NCBI GenBank assembly: GCA_946800325.1
Contig: OX326959.1
Span: forward strand, 49,668,784-49,732,783
Direction: 5' to 3'
Length of the DNA: 64,000 nt
DNA from: Luzula sylvatica
Taxonomy: Eukaryota; Streptophyta; Magnoliopsida; Poales; Juncaceae
Part shown: positions 1-12,929 of the stretch, one piece after another
How the letters are laid out: every line of letters starts with the position of its first letter
How positions within the stretch are numbered: the stretch's first letter is position 1
Notes under the pieces: model-generated
Database searches by the model: none
What the model was told of the DNA's origin: nothing
The model's input: only the letters and a program-made list of their open reading frames with translations
Translations under genes and position numbers: made by a program

Positions 1-3000
1 TATTTTTCCTATTTTTTGCATAAAATCAAAAACTAAAGTCTAACACCTTCAAAAATATGAATTATCATTTTTTCTAAAAAAGACCAAAATAGTTCTCTAA
101 AGTGAGCAAAATACTTCATTTTTCATGATTTTCTCAAAAAATTCCGTGATTGAAGACTAACACATACAAATTTCAATTTTTCCAATTTTTTGCAAAAAAT
201 CAAAAACTGAAGTCTAAAAAAGTCCAAAATAGTTCTCTAAAATGAGCAAAATACTTCATTTTTCATGTTTTTCTCAAAAAAATTCGTGATTGAAGACTGA
301 CATATACAAATTTCTATTTTTCCTATTTTCTTCAAAAAATAAAAAACTGAAGTCTAACACCTTCAAAAATATCAATTATCATTTTTTCTAAAAGTGTCCA
401 AAATAGTTCTCTAAAATGAGCAAAATACTTCATTTTTCATGTTTTTTCTCAAAAAACTTCGTGATAGAAGAGTAACAAATACAAATTTCTATTTTTCCTA
501 TTTTTTGCAAAAAATCAAAAATTGAAGTCTAACACCCTCAAAAATATCAATTATCATTTTTTCTAAAAAAGACCAAAATAGTTCTCTAAAATGAGCAAAA
601 TACTTCATTTTTCATGTTTTTCTCAAAAAATTTCGTGATTCAAGACTAACACATACAAATTTCTATTTTTCCAATTTTTGCAAAAAATCAAAAGCTTAAG
701 TCTAACACCTTCAAAAATATCAATTATCATTTTTTCTAAAAAAGACCAAAATAGTTTTCTAAAATGAGCAAAATAATTAATTTTTCATGTTTTTCTCAAA
801 AAATTCCGGGATTGAAGACTAACACATACAAATTTCTATTTTTCCTATTTTTTGCATAAAATCAAAAACTGAAGTCTAACACCTTCAAAAATATCAATTA
901 TCATTTTTTTCTAAAAGAGTCCAAAATAGTTCTCTAAAATGAGCAAAATACTTCATTTTTCATGTTTTTCTCAAAAAACTTCGTGATTGAAGACTAACAC
1001 ATACAAATTTATATTTTGCCTATTTTTTGCAAAAAATCAAAAACTGAAGTCTAACACCTTCAAAAATATCAATTATCATTTTTTCTAAAAGAGTCCAAAA
1101 TAGTTCTCTAAAATGAGCAAAATACTTCATTTATCATGTTTTTCTCAAAAAACTTCGTGATTGAAGACTAACACATACAAATTTCTATTTTTCCTATTTT
1201 TTGCAAAAAATAAAAAAACTGAAGTCTAACACTTTCAAAAATATCAATTATCATTTTTTCTAAAAAAGACCAAAATAGTTCTCTAAAATGAGCAAAATAC
1301 TTCATTTTTCATGTTTTTCGTAAAAAACTTCGGGATTGAAAACTACCAAATTTCTATTTTTCCTATTTTTTGCATAAAATCAAAAACTGAAATCTAACAC
1401 CTTCAAAAATATCAATTATCATTTTTTTCTAAAAGAGTCCAAAATAGTTCTCTAAAATGAGCAAAATACTTCATTTTTCATGTTTTTCTCAAAAAACTTC
1501 TTGATTGAAGACTAACACATACAAATTTCAATTTTTCCAATTTTTTGCAAAATATAAAACACTGAAGTCTAACACCTTCAAAAATATCAATTATCATTTT
1601 TTCTAAAATAGACCAAAATAGTTCTCTAAAATGAGCAATATACTTCATTTTTCATGTTTTTCTCAAAAAACTCCGGGATTGAAGACTAACACATACAAAT
1701 TTCTATTTTTCCTATATTTTGTATAAAATTAAAAACTGAAGTCTAACACCTTCAAAAATATCAATTATCATTTTTTCTAAAAAAGACCAAAATAGTTCTC
1801 TAAAATGAGCGAAATACTTCATTTTTCATGTTTTTCTCAAAAAATTCCGTGATTGAAGACTAACACATACAAATTTCTATTTTTCCAATTTTTGCAAAAA
1901 ATCAAAAACTTAAGTCTAACACCTTCAAAAATATCAATTATCATTTTTTCTAAAAGAGTCCAAAATAGTTCTCTAAAATGAGCAAAATACTTCATTTTTC
2001 ATGTTCTTCTCAAAAAACTTCGTGATTGAAGACTAACACATACAAATTTCTATTTTTCCTATTTTTTGCAAAAAATCAAAAAATGAAGTCTAACACCTTC
2101 AAAAATATCAATTATCATTTTTTCTAAAAAATACCAAAATAGTTCTCTAAAATGAGCAAAATACTTCATTTTTCATGTTTTTCTCAAAAAACTTCGGGAT
2201 TGAAGACTAACAAATTTCTATTTTTCCTATTTTTTGCATAAAATCAAAAACTGAAATCTAACACCTTCAAAAATATCAATTATCATTTTTTTCTAAAAGA
2301 GTCCAAAATAGTTCTCTAAAATGAGCAAAATACTTCATTTTTCATGTTTTTCTCAAAAAACTTCGTGATTGAAGACTAACACATACAAATTTCAATTTTT
2401 CCAATTTTTTGCAAAATATAAAACACTGAAGTCTAACACCTTCAAAAATATCAATTATCATTTTTTCTAAAATAGACCAAAATAGTTCTCTAAAATGAGC
2501 AAAATACTTCATTTTTCATGTTTTTCTCAAAAAACTCCGGGATTGAAGACTAACACATACAAATTTCTATTTTTCCTATTTTTTGTATAAAATCAAAAAC
2601 TGAAGTCTAACACCTTCAAAAATATCAATTATCATTTTTTCTAAAAAAGACCAAAATAGTTCTCTAAAATGAGCAAAATACTTCATTTTTCATGTTTTTC
2701 TCAAAAAATTCCGGGATTGAAGACTAACACATACAAATTTCTATTTTTACAATTTTTGCAAAAAATCAAAAACTTAAGTCTAACACCTTCAAAAATATCA
2801 ATTATCATTTTTTCTAAAAGAGTCCAAAATAGTTCTCTAAAATGAGCAAAATACTTAATTTTTCATGTTCTTCTCAAAAAACTTCGTGATTGAAGACTAA
2901 CACATACAAATTTCTATTTTTCCTATTTTTTGCAAAAAATCAAAAAATGAAGTCTAACACCTTCAAAAATATCAATTATCATTTTTTCTAAAAAAGACCA

Positions 3001-6000
3001 AAATAGTTCTCTAAAATGAGCAAAATACTTCATTTTTCATGTTTTTCTCAAAAAATTCCGGGATTGAAGACTAACACATACAAATTTCTATTTTTCCTAT
3101 TTTTTGCATAAAATCAAAAACTAAAGTCTAACACCTTCAAAAATATGAATTATCATTTTTTCTAAAAAAGACCAAAATAGTTCTCTAAAATGAGCAAAAT
3201 ACTTCATTTTTCATGATTTTCTCAAAAAATTCCGTGATTGAAGACTAACACATACAAATTTCAATTTTTCCAATTTTTTGCAAAAAATCAAAAACTGAAG
3301 TCTAAAAAAGTCCAAAATAGTTCTCTAAAATGAGCAAAATACTTCATTTTTCATGTTTTTCTCAAAAAAATTCGTGATTGAAGACTAACATATACAAATT
3401 TCTATTTTTCCTATTTTCTGCAAAAAATAAAAAACTGAAGTCTAACACCTTCAAAAATATCAATTATCATTTTTTCTAAAAGAGTCCAAAATAGTTCTCT
3501 AAAATGAGCAAAATACTTCATTTTTCATGTTTTTTCTCAAAAAACTTCGTGATTTAAGAGTAACAAATACAAATTTCTATTTTTCCAATTTTTTGCAAAA
3601 AATCAAAAATTGAAGTCTAACACCCTCAAAAATTCCGTGATTGAAGACTAACACATACAAATTTCTATTTTTACAATTTTTGCAAAAAATCAAAAACTTA
3701 AGTCTAACACCTTCAAAAATATCAATTATCATTTTTTCTAAAAGAGTCCAAAATAGTTCTCTAAAATGAGCAAAATACTTCATTTTTCATGTTCTTCTCA
3801 AAAAACTTCGTGATTGAAGACTAATACATACAAATTTCTATTTTTCCTATTTTTTGCAAAAAATCAAAAAATGAAGTCTAACACCTTCAAAAATATCAAT
3901 TATCATTTTTTCTAAAAAAGACCAAAATAGTTCTCTAAAATGAGCAAAATACTTCATTTTTCATGTTTTTCTCAAAAAATTCCGGGATTGAAGACTAACA
4001 CATACAAATTTCTATTTTTCCTATTTTTTGCATAAAATCAAAAACTAAAGTCTAACACCTTCAAAAATATGAATTATCATTTTTTCTAAAAAAGACCAAA
4101 ATAGTTCTCTAAAATGAGCAAAATACTTCATTTTTCATGATTTTCTCAAAAAATTCCGTGATTGAAGACTAACACATACAAATTTCAATTTTTCCAATTT
4201 TTTGCAAAAAATCAAAAACTGAAGTCTAAAAAAGTCCAAAATAGTTCTCTAAAATGAGCAAAATACTTCATTTTTCATGTTTTTCTCAAAAAATTTCGTG
4301 ATTGAAGACTAACACATACAAATTTCTATTTTTCCAATTTTTGCTAAAAATCAAAAACTTAAGTCTAACACGTTCAAATATATCAATTATCATTTTTTCT
4401 AAAAGAGTCCAAAATAGTTCTCTAAAATGAGCAAAATACTTCATTTTTCATGTTTTTCTCAAAAAACTTCGTGATTGAAGACTAACTCATAGAAATTTCT
4501 ATTTTTCCTATTTTTTTGCAAAAAATCAAAAAATGAAGTCTAACACCTTCAAATATATCAATTATCATTTTTTCTAAAAAAGACCAAAATAGTTTTCTAA
4601 AATGAGCAAAGTACTTAATTTTTCATGTTTTTCTCAAAAAACTTCGTGATTGAAGACTAACACATACAAATTTCTATTTTGCCTATTTTTTGCAAAAAAT
4701 CAAAAACTGAAGTCTAACACCTTCAAAAATATCAATTATCATTTTTTATAAAAGAGTCCAAAATAGTTCTCTAAAATGAGCAAAATACTTCATTTTTCAT
4801 GTTTTTCTCAAAAAACTTCGTGATTGAAGACTAACACATACAAATTTATATTTTTCCTATTTTTTGCAAAAAATCAAAAACTGAAGTCTAACACTTTCAA
4901 AAATATCAATTATCATTTTTTCTAAAAAAGACCAAAATAGTTCTCTAAAATGAGCAAAATACTTCATTTTTCATGTTTTACTTAAAAAACTTCGGGATTG
5001 AAGACTAACAAATTTCTATTTTTCCTATTTTTTTGCATAAAATCAAAAACTGAAATCTAACACCTTCAAAAATATCAATTATCATTTTTTTCTAAAAGAG
5101 TCCAAAATAGTTCTCTAAAATGAGCAAAATACATCATTTTTCGTGTTTTTCTAAAAAAACTTCGTGATTGAAGACTAACACATACAAATTTCAATTTTTC
5201 CAATTTTTTGCAAAATATAAAACACTGAAGTCTAACACATTCAAAAATATCAATTATCATTTTTTCTAAAATAGACCAAAATAGTTCTCTAAAATGAGCA
5301 AAATACTTCATTTTTCATGTTTTTCTCAAAAAACTCTGGGATTGAAGACTAACACATACAAATTTCTATTTTTCCTATTTTTTGCATAAAATCAAAAACT
5401 GAAGTCTAACACCTTCAAAAATATCAATTATCATTTTTCTAAAAAAGTCCAAAATAGTTCTCTAAAATGAGCAAAATACTTCATTTTTCATGTTTTTCTC
5501 AAAAAATTCCGTGATTGAAGACTAACACATACAAATTTCTATTTTTCCAATTTTTTGCAAAAAATCAAAAATTGAAGTCTAACACCCTCAAAAATATCAA
5601 TTATCATTTTTTCTTACAAAGACCAAAATAGTTCCCTAAAATGAGCAAAATACTTCATTTTTCATGTTTTTCTCAAAAGATTCCGTGATTGAAGACTAAC
5701 ACATACAAATTTCTATTTTTCCAATTTTTGCAAAAAATCAAAAACTTAAGTCTAACACCTTCAAAAATATCAATTATCATTTTTTCTAAGAGAGTCCAAA
5801 ATAGTTCTCTAAAATGAGCAAAATACTTCATTTTTCATGTTTTTCTCAAAAAACTTCGTGATTGAAGACAAACACATACAAATTTCGATTTTTCCTATTT
5901 TTTGCAAAAAATCAAAAAATGAAGTCTAAAACATTCAAAAATATCAATTATCATTTTTTCTAAAAAAGACCAAAATAGCTCTCTAAAATGAGCAAAATAC

Positions 6001-8010
6001 TTCATTTTTCATGTTTTTCTCAAAAAATTCCGGGATTGAAGACTAACACATACAAATTTCTATTTTTCCTATTTTTTGCATAAAATCAAAAACTAAAGTC
6101 TAACAACTTCAAAAATATCAATTATCATTTTTTCTAAAAAAGACCAAAATAGTTCTCTAAATTGAGCAAAATACTTCATTTTTCATGTTTTTCTCAAAAA
6201 ATTCCGGGATTGAAGTCTAACACATACAAATTTCTATTTTTCCTATTTTTTGCATAAAATCAAAAACTAAAGTCTAACAACTTCAAAAATATCAATTATC
6301 ATTTTTTCTAAAAAAGACCAAAATAGTTCTCTAAAATGAGCAAAATACTTCATTTTTCATGATTTTCTCAAAAAATTCCGTGATTGAAGACTAACACATA
6401 CAAATTTCAATTTTTCCAATTTTTTGCAAAAAATCAAAAACTGAAGTCTAAAAAAGTCCAAAATAGTTCTCTAAAATGAGCAAAATACTTCATTTTTCAT
6501 GTTTTTCTCAAAAAAATTCGTGATTGAAGACTGACATATACAAATTTCTATTTTTCCTATTTTCTGCAAAAAATAAAAAACTGAAGTCTAACACCTTCAA
6601 AAATATCAATTATCATTTTTTCTAAAAGAGTCCAAAATAGTTCTCTAAAATGAGCAAAATACTTCATTTTTCATGTTTTTTCTCAAAAAACTTCGTGATT
6701 GAAGAGTAACATATACAAATTTCTATTTTTCCTATTTTTTTCAAAAAATCAAAAATTGAAGTCTAACACCCTCAAAAATATCAATTATCATTTTTTCTAA
6801 AAAAGACCAAAATAGTTCTCTAAAATGAGCAAAATACTTCATTTTTCATGTTTTTATCAAAAAATTTCGTGATTGAAGACTAACACATACAAATTTCTAT
6901 TTTTCCAATTTTTGCAAAAAATCAAAAGCTTAAGTCTAACACCTTCAAAAATATCAATTATCATTTTTTCTAAAAGAGTTCAAAATAGTTCTCTAAAATG
7001 AGCAAAATACTTCATTTTTCATGTTTTTCTCAAAAAATTCCGTGATTGAAGACTAACACAAACAAATTTCTATTTTTCCAATTTTTGCAAAAAATCAAAA
7101 ACTTAAGTCTAACATGTTCAAAAATATCATTTATCATTTTTTCTAAAAGAGTCCAAAATAGTTCTCTAAAATGAGAAAAATACTTCATTTTTCATGTTTT
7201 TCTCAAAAAACTTCGTGATTGCAGACTAACACATACAAATTTCTATTTTTCCTATTTTTTTGCAAAAAAATCAAAAAATGAAGTCTAACACCTTCAAAAA
7301 TATCAATTATCATTTTTTCTAAAAAAGACCAAAATAGTTTTCTAAAATGAGCAAAATACTTAATTTTTCATGTTTTTCTCAAAAAATTCCGGGATTGAAG
7401 ACTAACACATACAAATTTCTATTTTTCCTATTTTTTGCATAAAATCAAAAACTGAAGTCTAACACCTTCAAAAATATCAATTATCATTTTTTTCTAAAAG
7501 AGTCCAATATAGTTCTCTAAAATGAGCAAAATACTTCATTTTTCATGTTTTTCTAAAAAAACTTCGTGATTGAACACTAACACATACAAATTTCTATTTT
7601 GCCTATTTTTTGCAAAAAATCAAAAACTGAAGTCTAACACCTTCAAAAATATCAATTATCATTTTTTCTAAAAGAGTCCAAAATAGTTCTCTAAAATGAG
7701 CAAAATACTTCATTTTTCATGTTTTTCTCAAAAAACTTCGTGATTGAACACTAACACATACAAATTTCTATTTTTCCTATTTTTTGCAAAAAATCAAAAA
7801 CTGAAGTCTAACACTTTCAAAAATATCAATTATCATTTTTTCTAAAAAAGACCAAAATAGTTCTCTAAAATGTGCAAAATACTTCATTTTTCATGTTTTT
7901 CTTAAAAAACTTCGGGATTGAAGACTAACAAATTTCTATTTTTCCTATTTTTTGCATAAAATCAAAAACTGAAATCTAACACCTTCTAAAATATCAATTA
8001 TCATTTTTTT
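1..8010. repeat. Satellite DNA array, about 172-bp monomer, about 46 copies
   Basis: The whole stretch is head-to-tail copies of one AT-rich monomer of about 172-175 bp. Anchor words such as gaagactaacacatacaaat and ttctctaaaatgagcaaaat recur at that spacing, for example at 152, 642 and 814. Some monomers lack about 32 bp (for example near 212, 3298, 4219 and 6444), giving a short form of about 140 bp. The array is cut by the window start and ends abruptly in the middle of a monomer at about 8010. Large AT-rich tandem arrays of this monomer size are typical of plant centromeric, pericentromeric or subtelomeric satellites; the chromosomal position is inference. Short ORFs in it are chance readings. 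Confidence 0.97.
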
Positions 8011-8552
8011 ACTTAATATCTTCATACCATTATTATTAGTTAATTTCGTAAAAATTTCTTTATAAATAGGTATTCTGATTATTTTTTAAAAATTTTCTGA
8101 TTCAATTAGGAACATATCATGACCATTTTTTAAATTCGATATTATTAATTTGTCTGATTTATTTTCATTTATTACTTCCTCATTTAAAATGTTGGTTGAA
8201 TCAATTTCTTTTTTTTTCTTTACTCTCCATATTTGTATAATTTTTTTCTTTTTCTGCCAAACTTGTTTAGGTTTCTGTTTTTGAAATTTTGTGTTTTTTT
8301 CCCAATTTATTAGTTATTATTTTATTCTTATTGGAATTATTTTCCCGGATTTTTTCTTGATTAATATTTTTTAATATTTTCTCTTGAGATTCATTATGTG
8401 AGGTACTAGGTATATCTTTTTTTTCCTTTACCAAGATTTTAAAATTATTTTCATTATCAAAAATATTTATTATTTATGGTATTGGAGTATTAGGTATACA
8501 ATTTATTGAAAGAGAAATGTTTTTTATTATTTCATTTGGGATATATGATCCT
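8011..8552 (-). mobile_element. LINE (L1-type) ORF1 remnant, 3' part, cut by the Copia insertion
   Basis: On the minus strand this translates, with a few frame breaks, into a Lys/Asn/Glu-rich stretch such as ILKNINQEKIRENNSNK and later DKLIISNLKNGHDMFLIES. That composition fits the region after the zinc knuckles of a plant LINE ORF1. It continues the minus-strand ORF1 fragment at 15767-16380 once the Copia element between them is removed. It abuts the satellite at about 8010. No reverse transcriptase part is present here, so the element is truncated. Confidence 0.6.
8548..8552. repeat. 5-bp target-site duplication, left copy (Copia)
   Basis: atcct directly before the TG of the left LTR. The identical atcct follows the right LTR at 15767-15771. 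A 5-bp duplication is the normal size for Copia integrase. Confidence 0.9.
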
Positions 8553-9480
8553 TGAAGGAAATACAGTTTCGGATCAACCGTAAAAGTATACAAGGATAAA
8601 CGAATGTAATCGTACATTCGTGGTCATATCTTTCAGTAGGAAAATCCAATTTTAATGGTTCAAATTGGGTTAGATAGATAATAAGATTATCTACAACCTT
8701 CATGTAGAAATATATTTCATATGAACGAATTATCAGTGTCGTTTTTATGGAATACCGAAAGGATGCGACTGTTTGACATACAGAGACTAAAACGTCCGTA
8801 TATGTCGCATAGAAACTCCAATTGAGTCCAATCAAATTGGGTTAGTTAGATAATATGATTATCTAGAACTTTCGTTCACGTTCAAAGTCGGTTGGAATAA
8901 TTTAATATTTTCATTTCAACAGAATACTGAACAGGTGTCTGTAGTTTTCTGGTTGAAAAGGTGTCTATTGGATATACTTACCTTTTCGTTTGTCCGTATT
9001 TTACTAAAATTGGCCTAATTTTCAGTGGGGCACTCCAAATTGATTGGATCAAATTGGGTTAGTTAGATAATTAGATTATCTATGACTTTGATATAGAAAG
9101 TGTTTTCATTTGGACGAATTATCAATGTCGTTTGAATGAAATACCGAAAGGTTGGGACTGTTTGACATACAGTTAGTAAAACGTCCGTAATTTTCGCATC
9201 CGAATTCCAATCGAGTCCAATCCACTGGAGTTTGAAAGATAATAAGATTATCTAGAACTTTCGTTCACATTCAAAGTCGGTTCGAACGATTTAAGATTTT
9301 CGTTTCAACTGAATACTGAAGGGGTGCGAGCAGTTTTCTGTTTGAAAATGTGTATATTAGATATACATACCTTTTGGCCTATCTTTATCTCTACTCAATT
9401 AATTCAATCATACTAGCATATAGATTAGTATTTATTTAGAATAATTACTCTCCCTATATAAATCATATGCATTTCGAAAA
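8553..9480 (+). repeat. Left LTR of the Copia element, U3 part expanded, R/U5 not recognisable
   Basis: The first 170 bp match the right LTR at 14722 almost base for base. The segment then carries four diverged copies of a block of about 165-190 bp centred on caaattgggttag followed by gataataagattatct (near 8665, 8835, 9058 and 9220). The right LTR has two. A TATA-like tatataaatca lies near 9456, matching the promoter region of the right LTR. After about 9480 no similarity to the right LTR (R, U5) is visible and no tRNA-Met primer-binding site was found, so the right boundary is approximate. Confidence 0.75.
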
Positions 9481-10519
9481 TCTTGTGATAGTGATATAAT
9501 ATGATTATGTCACGAATTATTTAAACATGCATAGGCATGATTGCTCATAATATTTAAGTGATGGAAATGTCTTCCATGTCCACAATCACCGAGTTTGGTG
9601 TTACGTTTCACGTGGGTTCAGGCTAAAGTCGGGCACGTGATATTGTAACTATCGAAAGGGTGACAAGCGTTAAATTAGGACTTGTGAGGCCCAGGCTAAA
9701 GTCGACTCACTAGTAGCTTATTTGAACGATACGTTGGATATGGTTGTGACTTAACCGTCCATGCCAATCCCATTGGAGTTCGGGGCATAGATAGGATGCA
9801 CACACAGAAATGGGGTTGTATACGATACGATCCATCACCGAAATCCTATAAAGGTTCAAGAGTCGCATATGATGCGATTGGATATAATCCTACCTAAATA
9901 ACGGGATCCCACCCGATAGGCTAATGTCACTTGTGGGAGGAACGGAAATATGGGTCTTGAGTGTTATGGACTTGGAGTCCCGTATCGGTATGAGGGTTAT
10001 CGATTCGATAAAAATAACACATTCATATATTCATCATATAAGCATATAGATTAAGTACGCACGGTTAGGAGCTTAATCTTCATCATTCGTTTAGAATTAT
10101 GTTTTCAAGCAACACCAAATATATCGATGAGATCGATATGATAGATAGCTTTTGGACTGGAATTACCGTAATTAACCTCGATAGTCAAAGAATAGTTCTT
10201 AGACTTAAAGAAACGTGTTGGACACGGAAATGGTAGATTCAGGGCTCGATGCTTTGGCTTTAGAGAAAGTCGGATTCGATAAACTTAAGAAGGAATCGAA
10301 CGATAGTATGTGCCTTGTGGTGGCATGTATAGACAAAAATTTCTCAAAATTGTTTTGAGAATTCAAGTGCATACGAAAGTAAAACACGACGCTCATGAAA
10401 TAGTTTCAAGAGCTAGAGCGCGTTGAATGGTTCGATGCGGCTCAAAGAGTATGTTAATTTTGAGACGCCTTATGGGTCTTTGATTAACACTCGTGTGTTG
10501 ATGGTACGAGATTTGATCT

Positions 10520-10700
10520 TCGTGACCGAATATCATATGCATTCGATTGATAAGTCGATCCCGGAATTGCATGAGATGCGATGTAAATTTGAATTGGAGA
10601 TGCTCGGAGCATCCGAGGAATCCAATGCATAGAGATGCGTGGATGTCCTTGTAATTCAAGGGTGGGATCGAAAGAAATAAATGTCTAAGGGTATTTTGGG
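10520..10700 (+). pseudogene. Copia gag C-terminal remnant
   Basis: Contains SIDKSIPELHEM, which resembles the leucine-rich end of Copia gag, where an SLPELLxML-type motif precedes the zinc knuckle. A CCHC knuckle is not recognisable. Multiple frame breaks are present. Position between the left LTR and the GAG-pre-integrase remnant supports the reading. Confidence 0.4.
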
Positions 10701-10789
10701 AAATTGTTTTCCAAACAGAAAGTTCGGAGAAGGAGTTATCCAAACTAATGACTCAAAGAATGGTGAAATCCGAGGAGGATTAAACCTAG

Positions 10790-11320
10790 AAGTTGATTGC
10801 TTCTTTTGGCGTTGTCATCTTGGCCATATAAACGAGATACGTGTATCTAGATTCCATATGATGGATTGCTAGAATCATTCGAATTAGATTCGATTGATTA
10901 ATGCGATACTTATTTATGAGGCAAGACGACAAAGGGCGTCATTCTCCAATGATTGGAGAAAGATCCACCGAATTATTGAAAATTACATTAAGATGTAAAT
11001 GATCCGATAAATTCTGAGGCAAGAGGAGGCTAACGGTATTTTGTTACGTTTACGGACGGTTAAAGTAGATATGGTAATATATGTTTAATGCGTGCCGAAG
11101 CGGAGACTTTTGAAAGGTTCAAAGAATTTCAAAAACAAAATACAAAATCGACTAATTTGCAAGAAAATCAAAGCCCTTTGATAGGATCGAGGAGGCAAGT
11201 ATTTGAGTTATAAGTATTGATGATCATTTATGATTGTGGAATCGTTTCACGATTATCTTCATTTCGAAACATTGAGATGTATTTGAAAAGAGGAAATGAA
11301 CGCATGTAAGACATGGTTCG
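10790..11320 (+). pseudogene. Copia GAG-pre-integrase and integrase core remnant
   Basis: The frame at 10799-10850 reads FFWRCHLGHINEIRVSR, matching the family pattern LWHxRLGHIN of the GAG-pre-integrase domain. Further on, other frames read LLRLRTV (from the YFVTFTDD strand of the integrase core) and ETFERFKEFQKQNT, as in the Copia integrase segment SETFEKFKEFxxEV. Frame changes and small deletions separate the pieces, so the catalytic Asp/Glu residues are not in one open frame. Confidence 0.8.
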
Positions 11321-11324
11321 ATAA

Positions 11325-11690
11325 ATGATAAGTCAAACGGATCTCCCAAAAATATTTTGGGGATACGCCCTTGAGACAGCGGTACTAATGAATGGTTGCA
11401 TATATGATATGGACCATAAACCTTCTAATTGGTACAAAAGACGCCGTATGAGATATGAATCGGAATGGTTCCGAAGTTGTCATTTGTACATATTTGAGGA
11501 TGTGAGTATATTTTCGAAATTAGTTTCGATTCAACTCAATCCCAAATCTAAAAAATTGTTCGTTTATCATATATCCTAAAGGAAACTAAAAGGTATTAGT
11601 TGTAACTTCCCGATGAAGATGAGATTTTCGTGGCTCGAAGAGATGCCTTCTTAGAGGAGGACTGGATGCGCACAAGTTTGGAACTTGATG
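11325..11690 (+). pseudogene. Copia integrase C-terminal remnant
   Basis: Opens with MISQTDLPKIFWGYALETA, the highly conserved block near the end of Copia integrase. It is followed by LNPKSKK, matching KLxPKSxKCxFVGY, and by a frame giving FVARRDAFLEED at about 11627-11660, matching the KVFVARxAxFLE motif. The recognition is strong; the reading frame is broken between the blocks. Confidence 0.85.
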
Positions 11691-12009
11691 TCGTTTATCT
11701 CTATGCGGGATAGTGGGAGTAGAATAAATCTCGAAATAGTTCGAGATCTGAAAAATGAACATTGTACCGATGAAACTTGACACGACTTCATCAAGAGTTG
11801 ATGAATACGAGTCGAACACACAAAATAATTTTTCGTAGATCAAGTAGGCTATATCATAAACCGGTAAATACGGATTTATCGTTGCTAATGATGATAGATC
11901 GAAATCATATGGTGATTCGATATCCTACAAGGATTCTATGAAAATTAACGGTTTCACATGGCAAGGTGTCATGAAACCTGAGATTCGATCCGTGTAAATT
12001 ATCAAGTTT

Positions 12010-12350
12010 AGAACTTGATTTCATTACTTTCAGGGTTAGACCCGTGAAATGTGAATGGATTTTCAAGGTGAAGAACCTACATGGATAGGAAGTTGCATAT
12101 ATGCAAAGCGAGGCTCGTAGCGAAGAGTTTCATGTAATTCATAGTTGGACTATGAAGAAACGTTTTCGCATGTTGCCATGCTTTCACATTCTCGAAATTC
12201 TGCTTACCATGGTCGCATATTATTACTATGTGATGTGGCAAAATGGATGTCAAAACCGAATTTCTTGACAGAAATTTTATGAAAGGATGTGTACTTGACA
12301 CAACCTTACGGTTTTGTCGATTCATAAGAATCGGGGATAGGATATGCACG
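12010..12350 (+). pseudogene. Copia reverse transcriptase remnant
   Basis: Pieces correspond to the start of Copia RT. RPVKCEWIFKVKNLHG (12028 on) matches CKWIYKxKxGxDG. AKRGSXRRV follows the KARLVAKG block. CDVAKWMSKPNFLTEIL matches the catalytic block WQMDVKTAFLNGxL. TQPYGFVD matches QPEGF. The first catalytic aspartate block is damaged, and no YVDD motif was recognised downstream. Confidence 0.8.
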
Positions 12351-12929
12351 CTTTAACGATCCATATGATGGATTGGAAAAATCTTCTCGGAATTGGAATA
12401 TTCGTTTTGACGAAGTTATAAACTGTTATAACATTGTCGAAACAAATGGAAGCTTTGTGTACACATGAAGGTTAGTGGGAACCGCGTTATATTTCTTGTA
12501 ACGACACACAATTTAGGCGAGACCGCTTATGAATTAAGCGTGAAGATCTATAGGATAGATCTAAGAAATTCCTCGTTCTATATTATAGCACATATATCGA
12601 CATATTGTTGAAAATGGTTTTCAACATATAACTCCTTGGCGGAGTTAAATCGAAATTTCGAATGACGGAAATTTTCTACGGCTCGATGTGAGACATCAAG
12701 TAGGGCGGAAAATAATAATATGATGCTTTACATTTGATGTGAGGATCTATTATTCTGTCATGATATGTATGTGGCTATACGTCGTACACATAGAGCGTCT
12801 AGTTCACCATCAATAAAATCCATGGGAATCACACGAGTTTGAATGTAATGCGATTACATGAGACTAACTCTTGTGAATGTATAATGGTTATACATATATA
12901 TACATAATGGTTATGTATCTTTAAATCCA

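Noticed and set aside
3577..5311. Two minus-strand ORFs of 68 and 78 aa inside the satellite
   Set aside because: They are the same repeated monomer read in a frame without stops (MKYFAHFRELFW in both). No independent coding evidence.
1..8010. CRISPR-like array
   Set aside because: Repeats are 172 bp, contiguous and without unique spacers, in a plant nuclear context; it is a satellite.
8527..8835. Minus-strand ORF of 102 aa, with similar ORFs at 14743-15006
   Set aside because: Both lie antisense in the two LTR copies; the similarity comes from the LTR repeat, not from a protein.
10393..10743. 116-aa minus-strand ORF in the Copia interior
   Set aside because: Antisense to gag remnants on the plus strand, with no family resemblance.
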